Source of the DNA: Streptomyces sp. NRRL S-31
Lineage (GTDB): Bacteria; Actinomycetota; Actinomycetes; Streptomycetales; Streptomycetaceae
DNA: 36,213 nt
NCBI RefSeq assembly: GCF_000718775.1
Contig: NZ_JOCB01000089.1
Span: 1 to 36,213, forward strand
Reading direction: 5' to 3'
The notes under the pieces are model-generated. The model did no database searches. It was not told the DNA's origin and saw only the letters and a program-made list of their open reading frames with translations. This document shows positions 31,123 to 36,213 of this stretch, one piece after another. The position numbers and the translations under genes were made by a program. The first letter of the stretch is position 1. Each line of letters starts with the position of its first letter.

Positions 31123-31626
31123 CTACACGGGGGTACGGCCGGTGAGGCTTCCGTCCGGGTCGTCGGTGAGGGCGATACGGGCGGTGACGCGCTTGCCGAC
31201 CGGCTCCCGCCGCACCTCGAACCCCTGGACGACCGCCATCACGATCTCCAGTCCGTGCTGCCCGACCCGGCCCGGATCGGCGGCCCGCGCCACCGGCAGC
31301 ACCGGTTCGCTGTCCCAGACCGCCACCTCGACCAGGCCGCCGACGATCCGCAGCTCCATCAGCACCGGGCCCGGAGCGTACTTGCGGGCGTTGGTGACCA
31401 GCTCGCTGACCACCAGCCGGGTGACGTCCAGCGCCCGCGCCGACACCGGCAGCCCGAACTCGCCCTGCACCCGGGCGAGGAAACCGGCCGCGTGCCGGCG
31501 TGCCTCGGCGATGCACGGGCCCTGACCGTCCAGTGGAACAGTCTCCTGGATCGACTCGGCTCCCGTGGCCCCCTCACCACCAGTACCCGACGTCAACGGC
31601 TCCATAATGCGCGTTCCCCCGTTCAT
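31123..31626 (-). CDS. RsbW-like ATP-binding protein (anti-sigma factor type)
   Basis: The 167-residue GHKL ATPase has the N-box SELVTNARKYA and the glycine motif VGQHGLEIVMAVV; AVWDSEPVLP gives the D of the G1 box. Such proteins in Streptomyces are free-standing serine kinases or anti-sigma factors acting on STAS proteins. The first 40 residues are Gly/Thr-rich and probably disordered. It is convergent with the STAS gene ending at 31044, the most obvious candidate partner. An internal ATG eight codons in is an alternative start. Confidence 0.85.
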   Translation of the reverse strand: MNGGTRIMEPLTSGTGGEGATGAESIQETVPLDGQGPCIAEARRHAAGFLARVQGEFGLPVSARALDVTRLVVSELVTNARKYAPGPVLMELRIVGGLVEVAVWDSEPVLPVARAADPGRVGQHGLEIVMAVVQGFEVRREPVGKRVTARIALTDDPDGSLTGRTPV

Positions 31627-31714
31627 GGCCCACGCTTACCCGCCATCGGGCGGGACATGCCCGGTGTGTCCGGCGTTTCCACCGCCGTCGGCGCGACGGC
31701 ACCGGGCGGACGCC

Positions 31715-32161
31715 TCAGTGGGCCAGGGGAAGGACGGCCCGGACGGCCTTGCCCCGGGTCCCCGGCTCGACGCGCACCTGCGCGGACAGTTCCAGGACCA
31801 TCGGCCAGCCGAATCCGCCCGGCGCCCACACCGGGGAGCGGCGCCGGTACGGCGGGGAGGGGCTCGCGTCGTCCACCGTGACGGTGACCCGCCCCTCCTC
31901 CGCGCGCAGGGCGAAGCCGGTGACACCGCCGGCGTGCTGGATGGCGTTGGTCACCAGCTCGGACACCACGAGCAGCACGGCCTGTTCCTGGTCGGGACGG
32001 CGGGGCCTGAGCCGGGACAGGAAGGAACGCGCCACATCCCGTGCGCGTTCAGCCGTGCGCGGACAGGTCTCGGGCGGCTGCGCACCCTCCGGGGAAGACC
32101 GCACGGTTCGCATTCCTCCGATGGCGTAGGCGATGGCGTGGGGACGGTACGGCGACGGCAC
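31715..32161 (-). CDS. RsbW-like ATP-binding protein (second)
   Basis: This GHKL-fold protein has the N-box SELVTNAIQHA and the later glycine-rich GGFGWPMVLELS, with TVTVDDASPSPP as the D box. The length is 148 residues from the GTG at 32161, or 132 from the ATG at 32113, which has GGAGGA very close. ERARDVARSFLSRLRPRRPD gives the first helices. The gene lies 88 bases upstream of the first ATPase on the same strand and may share its transcript. A palindromic AT-rich element lies about 255 bases upstream. Confidence 0.85.
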   Translation of the reverse strand: MPSPYRPHAIAYAIGGMRTVRSSPEGAQPPETCPRTAERARDVARSFLSRLRPRRPDQEQAVLLVVSELVTNAIQHAGGVTGFALRAEEGRVTVTVDDASPSPPYRRRSPVWAPGGFGWPMVLELSAQVRVEPGTRGKAVRAVLPLAH

Positions 32162-32563
32162 TGACGTCCCCCGTCCGGGTCCCGTCTCCGGTGGTCTGCC
32201 GTGCGGGCCTCAAGGGTGTGCCGGGTGGGCCGTGCCGTCTTCCCCCCTCGTGTGCCCAGGGCGGCGCGGGCATAAAACGGACGTGGCGGCCGTGCTCACC
32301 GGGACGTCCGGGCCCGGTCCGGACGGCGCCGCGCGGATTCCGCGCTCTCGGGGTATCCGGATCCAGAGGGCTGCTGCGGGACGCCCGGCACGATGACCGG
32401 GGCAAGCAGTTGCCGTTTGACAACTATAGTCGTGAGACAACAAAGTAACCGTGTCGCACGGACATGGGGAAGGATCTGTGATGTTCCGGTGGACGCAGTC
32501 CGCTGCGTGTTCCGGCCGCTCTCGCCGAAAGGCGGCCTCGGATGGGGCGCCGCGCCCCGCGCA
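32162..32563. promoter_or_regulatory. Noncoding region with MarR-operator-like palindrome (32418-32435)
   Basis: This 400-base stretch between MarR and ATPase genes holds no convincing gene. Within it, 32417-32440 is unusually AT-rich for this genome: TTGACAAC, a perfect ACTATAGT palindrome at 32423-32430, then CGTGAGACAA. About the dyad at 32426/32427, half-sites TGACAACTA and TCACGACTA (reverse complement of 32427-32435) match at 7 of 9 positions. TATAGT reads as a -10 on both strands. It could be the operator of the adjacent MarR protein and the promoter region of the minus-strand ATPases. Confidence 0.5.
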
Positions 32564-33049
32564 TCAGGCCGTCCGGCTGTCGGAACCCTCCGCGTCGTCG
32601 TGTATCTGCGTGGCCGCCGCGGCGCAGAACGCCTCCAGCCCTTCCAGCAGCGCGGCCCGCTTGGTGGCCGGCATCAGCGTCAGGACTTCCTGGAGCTCCC
32701 TCTCCCTGCGCGCCCGCAGGTCGTCGAGGAAGGCACGCCCCCGGCTGCTGAGGTACAGCCGTACCTCGCGCCGGTCGGTGGGGCTCACCACGCGGTCGAC
32801 GAACCCGGCCGCCTGGAGCCGGTCGCACAGCCGGCTGGTGGACGGCGGGGTGGAGGCGAGCGAATCGGCGAGGGTACGCAGGTTGATGCCCTCGTGGTGC
32901 TCAAGGATGAGCAGCACGCGCAATTGGGACGCGGAAGCGGGCGCGGTGGACGCACGACCCCAGAGCACTTCCAGTAGCTCACCGGCCGTGGAGGTCACAC
33001 GGGCGACCTCGTCGGGCTGTGGCAGATGTCGGAAGGCAGTCACAGTCAC
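32564..33049 (-). CDS. MarR family transcriptional regulator (first)
   Basis: The 161-residue protein has a MarR winged helix: SASQLRVLLILEHHEGINLR, TLADSLASTPPSTSRLCDRL (recognition helix) and SPTDRREVRLYLSSRGRAFL (wing), then a C-terminal dimer helix. These proteins repress genes and release DNA on ligand binding. It is divergent from the SpoIIE-like phosphatase at 33186 across 136 bases. It is clearly related to the second MarR at 34627-35127 (shared SRLCDRLxAAG and RREVRL). The first GTG at 33049 is used as start; one at 33043 is equally possible. Confidence 0.88.
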   Translation of the reverse strand: MTVTAFRHLPQPDEVARVTSTAGELLEVLWGRASTAPASASQLRVLLILEHHEGINLRTLADSLASTPPSTSRLCDRLQAAGFVDRVVSPTDRREVRLYLSSRGRAFLDDLRARRERELQEVLTLMPATKRAALLEGLEAFCAAAATQIHDDAEGSDSRTA

Positions 33050-33160
33050 ACTCTCGCAGGCTCTGGGACGTTTGCCAGCCTACTAGGGAAGCGAGCCGAC
33101 GAAAGATGCCCCGCAGGACCGGCGCGCACGGATCGAGCGCCACCATGCGACCGGAATCAG

Positions 33161-33180
33161 ACCAAGGATTGGTGTTTTTT
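33161..33180 (+). terminator. Terminator-like hairpin with T-run just before the phosphatase start
   Basis: ACCAA (33161-33165) pairs with TTGGT (33169-33173) around GGA, followed by G and six T bases (33175-33180). This intrinsic-terminator shape lies only five bases before the GTG at 33186, an unusual place. The five-pair stem is weak. Confidence 0.35.
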
Positions 33181-33185
33181 CCATC

Positions 33186-34346
33186 GTGAACAGATTTGTG
33201 ACCGCTGAACGCGCCCTGCGTACGGCGGCACCGCACGAGTTGCTCGACGCCGTCCGCCGCGTGCTCGCCGAGCAGTACGGGGCGCGGTCAGCCGAGCTGT
33301 TCATGGCCGACTACGGCCTGACGGTGCTCCAGCCGGTCTCCGCGCTGCCGCACTCGCCGGAGCCGCTGCCGCTGCACGGCAGCGCGGCCGGCCGCGCCTT
33401 CGGCGCGCAGGAGCCGTTCGTGGAGCCGGACCGGGACGGGCTGGTCCGCGTGCATCTGCCCGTGAGCGTGCGCGGCGACCGGATCGGTGTGCTGTCGGTG
33501 ACCCTGCCGGACGGCGACCCGGCCGCGAGCCCGCTGGCCGAGCTGGCCGACATCGCCCAGGTGCTCGGCCATGAGGTGGTCGTCGCCGAGCGGGACACCG
33601 ACCTCTATCTCCAGGCCCGCCGCAAGGAGCGGCTCACGCTCGCCGCCGAGATGCAGTGGCAGCTGCTGCCCGGCTGCTCGTGCACCCGTCCGGAGTACGA
33701 ACTGGGCGCCCAGCTCGAACCCGCCTACGCCATCTTCGGCGACAACTTCGACTGGTCCGCGACCGCTGACCGCCTCATGCTGTACGTCACCAACGGCATG
33801 GGCGAGGGCATAGAGGCCGCCCTGCTGACCAGTCTGGCCATCAACGCGCTGCGCAACGCCCGGCGGGCGGACCTCTCCCTCGCGGACCAGGCCGCCCTGG
33901 CCGACCAGGCGGTCTACGCCCACTACCAGGGCCGCTCCTACCTCTCCGTGCTGATGTTCGACTTCGAGCTCGCCACCGGACGCGTGAAGGTGGTGGACGC
34001 CGGATCCCCGCAACTGCTGCTGCTGCGCGGCGGGAGCGTCGAACGGGTCACCTTCGAGGCCCAGTTGCCCCTCGGCATGTTCGAGGAGACCGACTACATG
34101 ACCCAGGAGTTCCGGGTGGAGCCCGGCGACCGGCTGGTCTTCGTCAGCGACGGGGTGTATGCCGTCGCCGACCCCAAGGGCGAGGCGTACGGGGACGCCG
34201 CGCTCGCGCGGGCCATCCAGTCCACCCGTCTGCTGCCCGCCGCCGAGGTGCCGCGCGCGCTGCTGCGGGAGCTGTCGGGCCACCGCGGCCGGTCCGTCCC
34301 GGACGACGACGCGCTGGTGGTGTGCCTGGACTGGCACGGGCGCTGA
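33186..34346 (+). CDS. Atypical SpoIIE/PP2C-like phosphatase with GAF-like N-terminus
   Basis: This 386-residue protein has an N-terminal sensor-like region (about 1-140: VLAEQYGARSAELFMADYGL, VRVHLPVSVRGDRIGVLSVT), then a SpoIIE-type phosphatase fold (EMQWQLLP, AYAIFGDNFDW, ALLTSLAINALRNARRA, GDRLVFVSDGVYAVAD, DDDALVVCLDW). The first metal motif keeps both Asp (GD186NFD189), but the usual GDVMGHG-type loop reads T-N203-G-M-G-E207-G, with Asn for the metal-binding Asp and Glu for His. Activity may therefore be altered or lost. I recall this variant as a recurring Streptomyces subfamily beside MarR genes. No good ribosome site precedes the GTG; GTG 33198 is an alternative. Confidence 0.85.
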   Translation: MNRFVTAERALRTAAPHELLDAVRRVLAEQYGARSAELFMADYGLTVLQPVSALPHSPEPLPLHGSAAGRAFGAQEPFVEPDRDGLVRVHLPVSVRGDRIGVLSVTLPDGDPAASPLAELADIAQVLGHEVVVAERDTDLYLQARRKERLTLAAEMQWQLLPGCSCTRPEYELGAQLEPAYAIFGDNFDWSATADRLMLYVTNGMGEGIEAALLTSLAINALRNARRADLSLADQAALADQAVYAHYQGRSYLSVLMFDFELATGRVKVVDAGSPQLLLLRGGSVERVTFEAQLPLGMFEETDYMTQEFRVEPGDRLVFVSDGVYAVADPKGEAYGDAALARAIQSTRLLPAAEVPRALLRELSGHRGRSVPDDDALVVCLDWHGR

Positions 34347-34430
34347 CGAGACCCCGGGACGCCCGCGTCGCCGCCGCCGGGCGGGTGCGCCCGCGCGGGG
34401 CTGCCGTGCCGGCCGCGGGCAGCCGGCCGG

Positions 34431-34497
34431 CACGCGGATCGCGGGACATACGGCCTTCGCGGAGGCAGGGGGCATGCGGCCGACACGCGGATCGCGG
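34431..34497. repeat. Direct repeat CACGCGGATCGCGG, 53 bases apart
   Basis: The 14-base sequence occurs at 34431-34444 and 34484-34497, each followed by an ACATACGGCC/ACGTCCGGCC-like tail, in the 280-base convergent gap between the phosphatase and the second MarR gene. I see no other signal in that gap. Confidence 0.5.
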
Positions 34498-34626
34498 ACG
34501 TCCGGCCGCCGCGCCGCGGGCGGGGTTGAGCGTCCCGCCCCCCGCCTCCCCGCGGAGAGCCCTGACAGGCCCCGGCGGGCCGCACGGAAAAGCCGCCCCT
34601 GTCCTCGGTGACCGCGCCCTGCCCCG

Positions 34627-35127
34627 TCACCCGGCGTCGGGGTCCCGGGCCGGCGGGTCGTCGCCCAGCACGGCCAGGAAGGCGCGCAGGCCGTGGATCA
34701 GGGCGGCCCGGTCCCCCGGCCGCATGGCGTCCAGCACCGCCGCCAGCGCCCGCGCCCTGCGCAGGGCGATGTCGCCGAGGACGTGCCGCGCCTGTCTGGT
34801 GAGGTTGAGCCGCACCTCACGCCGCTTGTGCGGGTGCGAGGCGCGTTCCAGCAGACCGGCCGCCTCCAGCCGGTCGCACAGCCGGCTCGCCGTGGGAAGT
34901 CCGATGTCCAGCCGCTCCGCCAGAGCCGTGAGGTTCAGCCCCGGTGTCGCCTCCAGCGCCCGCAACGCCCGCAACTGGTGCAGCGACAGCCGCAACGCGA
35001 CCTCCTGGGGCGCCAACGACCACAGGGCCGTCAGGCTCTCCACGGCGTCGGCGATTTCCAGCGCGGCGGCCGCCACGTCCTTCCCCACGCTCGCCCGGTC
35101 GTCACCGGGGCCGCCGAGATGGGTCAC
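34627..35127 (-). CDS. MarR family transcriptional regulator (second, paralogue)
   Basis: The 166-residue winged-helix protein has SLHQLRALRALEATPGLNLT, ALAERLDIGLPTASRLCDRL and SHPHKRREVRLNLTRQARHV, aligning along its length with the MarR at 32564-33049. The two flank the atypical phosphatase, one divergent and one convergent. Its GTG start overlaps the TGA of an 11-codon leader by GTGA. A sigma-B-like GCTT-N15-GGGTAC lies about 60 bases upstream. The target genes and ligand are unknown. Confidence 0.88.
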   Translation of the reverse strand: MTHLGGPGDDRASVGKDVAAAALEIADAVESLTALWSLAPQEVALRLSLHQLRALRALEATPGLNLTALAERLDIGLPTASRLCDRLEAAGLLERASHPHKRREVRLNLTRQARHVLGDIALRRARALAAVLDAMRPGDRAALIHGLRAFLAVLGDDPPARDPDAG

Positions 35128-35159
35128 GAAAACATCTCTTTCAGTAAATCCCGGGCCAT
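35124..35159 (-). CDS. 11-codon leader peptide overlapping the second MarR start
   Basis: An ATG at 35159 opens MARDLLKEMFS and stops in TGA, which overlaps the MarR GTG start (GTGA). GGAGGTGAGAGGGG lies upstream at slightly long spacing. The MarR start has no clear ribosome site of its own, so translation of the leader may deliver ribosomes to it. Regulatory or chance origin is not decided. Confidence 0.4.
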   Translation of the reverse strand: MARDLLKEMFS

Positions 35160-35185
35160 AGCAGTGCCCCTCTCACCTCCGGCTG

Positions 35186-35210
35186 GTACCCGATCGCTCC
35201 AGTCGCAAGC
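35186..35210 (-). promoter_or_regulatory. Sigma-B-like promoter candidate for the second MarR gene
   Basis: On the minus strand GCTT (35210-35207) and GGGTAC (35191-35186) are 15 bases apart, fitting GNNT-N14-16-GGGTAC. Transcription would start shortly before the leader peptide. On the plus strand a lone GGGTAC (35267-35272) lies 33 bases before the methyltransferase start, without a clear -35. Confidence 0.35.
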
Positions 35211-35304
35211 AAGAAGCGCGCCGGTGTCCACGGCGCGCTGCGGGAGCCCGTCCTGTTCCCTACCGTGGGTACGGGGGCACGGCCTTGGGGCAGGAGGTGC
35301 GGTC

Positions 35305-36123
35305 ATGGCAGGTTCGCCGTCCGCGGACGGGGCGGCCCCCGGTGGCGGTCACTACGGGGAGGATCTGTTCGCGCCGTGGGAACCCCGGGAAGCCGAACGC
35401 GTCGACGCCGCCGCGCTGGTGTACGACCCGGTGACCACCCGCCGGCTGCGCGCCCTGGGCGCCGGGCCGGGCATCCGCTGCCTGGACGTGGGCGCGGGGA
35501 CCGGCACGGTGGCGCGGTGGCTGCTGGAGGAGGCCGGTGCCGCGGAGGTCGTCGTGCTGGACCGGGACACCGGGGCGCTGGAGGCCCTCGCGGGTCCGCG
35601 GCTGCGCGTCGTCACCGCCGACCTCACGGACGAGGGGCTGCGGCCCGGCCGCTTCGATCTCATCCACGCGCGGTTCGTCCTCATGCACCTGCCCCAGCGG
35701 CGCCGGCTCATCACCCGGCTCGCGGGGTGGCTCGCCCCCGGCGGCCGGCTGGTGCTGGGCGATGCCCTGGAGGTGCCGGACGCGCTCGACGGCTCCTCCG
35801 CCTACCGGCGCACCATGGACGCCATGTGGCGGGCGCTGCGGTCGACGATCGGCACCGATGTCTCCTCCGTCCCGGCGTACCCGCACTTCCTGCGGGAGGA
35901 GGGGTTGCGGGACGTCGCCGCGGAACTCGTCGTCCCGCCGCTCGTGGCCGGCGGCCCGCTGGCCCGGTTCTGGGCCGAGACCTGGCACCGGATGCGTCCG
36001 GCCCTGGAGGAGACCGGCCTGGTGGACGCGGCGGTCGTCGACGAGGCGCTGGCGTACCTGGCCTCCCCCGGCCTCGCCGAGCTGGGGCCGGGCATGGTGC
36101 TGGCCTGGGGCCGGCGGAGCTGA
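35305..36123 (+). CDS. Class I SAM-dependent methyltransferase
   Basis: The 272-residue protein has motif I LDVGAGTGTVARWLLEEAG at about 60-78, the acidic strand-2 end VVVLDRDTGALE, and FDLIHARFVLMHLPQRRRLI as motif II-III, as in small-molecule methyltransferases. GGAGG seven bases before the ATG gives a confident start. The gene is divergent from the second MarR gene (177-base gap) and could be one of its targets. The substrate cannot be read; the N-terminal HYGEDLFAPWEPREAERVDA is family-like but not diagnostic. Confidence 0.88.
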   Translation: MAGSPSADGAAPGGGHYGEDLFAPWEPREAERVDAAALVYDPVTTRRLRALGAGPGIRCLDVGAGTGTVARWLLEEAGAAEVVVLDRDTGALEALAGPRLRVVTADLTDEGLRPGRFDLIHARFVLMHLPQRRRLITRLAGWLAPGGRLVLGDALEVPDALDGSSAYRRTMDAMWRALRSTIGTDVSSVPAYPHFLREEGLRDVAAELVVPPLVAGGPLARFWAETWHRMRPALEETGLVDAAVVDEALAYLASPGLAELGPGMVLAWGRRS

Positions 36124-36132
36124 GAGCCGACG

Positions 36133-36146
36133 GGGCGGCACCGCCC
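36133..36146 (+). terminator. Short GC-rich hairpin after the methyltransferase gene
   Basis: GGGCGG (36133-36138) and CCGCCC (36141-36146) are complementary, ten bases after the stop. The two-base loop means the working stem is about five pairs. Confidence 0.3.
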
Positions 36147-36213
36147 GCCCGGCGCGGCAACCGGGGCGGTCGGGCGGCGGGGCCCCGGCGGCGAGCCGTA
36201 CGGCGGGGCGGGG

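Noticed and set aside
32481..33086. Plus-strand frame with AAGGA before ATG, antisense to the first MarR gene
   Set aside because: It has a plausible ribosome site, but the protein is Ser/Arg-rich and without a domain, while the MarR frame opposite has a complete winged helix.

Overview
The window is very GC-rich chromosomal DNA from an actinomycete, almost certainly a Streptomyces. The pointers are the strong G/C third-position bias, many GTG starts, many ATGA/GTGA start-stop overlaps, and gene families typical of that genus: a streptogrisin-type protease, a CrtEIBV/CrtYTU carotenoid cluster, SpoIIE/STAS/RsbW-like switch proteins, and DUF2945/DUF3140 and PRC-barrel stress proteins. No rRNA, tRNA, CRISPR array, transposase or phage gene was seen.

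Layout. (1) 1-2.9 kb: the tail of an upstream gene, a 4 x 28 bp tandem repeat, a secreted streptogrisin C-like protease with a chitin-binding tail, an epoxide-hydrolase-like enzyme, and a decayed N-terminal remnant of an RsbQ-like hydrolase. (2) 2.9-8.5 kb, minus strand: an operon of a GCS2/YbdK-type carboxylate-amine ligase, a possible 30-residue peptide, an asparagine-synthase-like amidotransferase resembling the N-acetylglutaminylglutamine amide (NAGGN) family, an S9 peptidase and a 53-residue protein. It resembles a rewired version of the NAGGN osmolyte trio. (3) 8.7-17.6 kb: a stress and DNA-care block with DUF2945, DUF3140, a spore-photoproduct-lyase-like radical SAM protein, PRC-barrel proteins, a GH16-like protein without a signal peptide, a MSMEG_6728-type (pyrimidine-dimer-glycosylase-like) protein, an SDR, a CrtI-like FAD enzyme and an SRPBCC protein. 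(4) 17.6-18.2 kb: a convergent intergenic region with a G-run, a 12-copy 23/24 bp minisatellite and several hairpins. (5) 18.2-26.9 kb: the carotenoid (isorenieratene-type) cluster, with crtYTU divergent from crtEIBV around an inverted repeat. (6) 27.0-31.0 kb: a cysteine-free L33, then a coupled operon of PAS/GAF/SpoIIE phosphatase, cobalamin-binding protein and STAS protein, followed by a second STAS gene. (7) 31.1-35.1 kb: two RsbW-like ATPases, and two paralogous MarR regulators flanking an atypical SpoIIE-like phosphatase. (8) The end: a SAM methyltransferase.

How it may work together. CrtE, CrtB, CrtI, CrtY and CrtU form a complete route from C5 units through GGPP, phytoene, lycopene and beta-carotene to an aromatic carotenoid; CrtT and CrtV are accessory. 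The neighbours look like desiccation, osmotic, light and UV protection. The most notable candidate system is the three-gene phosphatase/B12-sensor/STAS operon beside the crt genes. Its middle protein has a W-x9-E element and the lower-ligand His expected of CarH/LitR-like photosensitive cobalamin proteins but no DNA-binding domain, so it could feed light or cobalamin status into an anti-sigma partner switch. That role is inferred, not shown.
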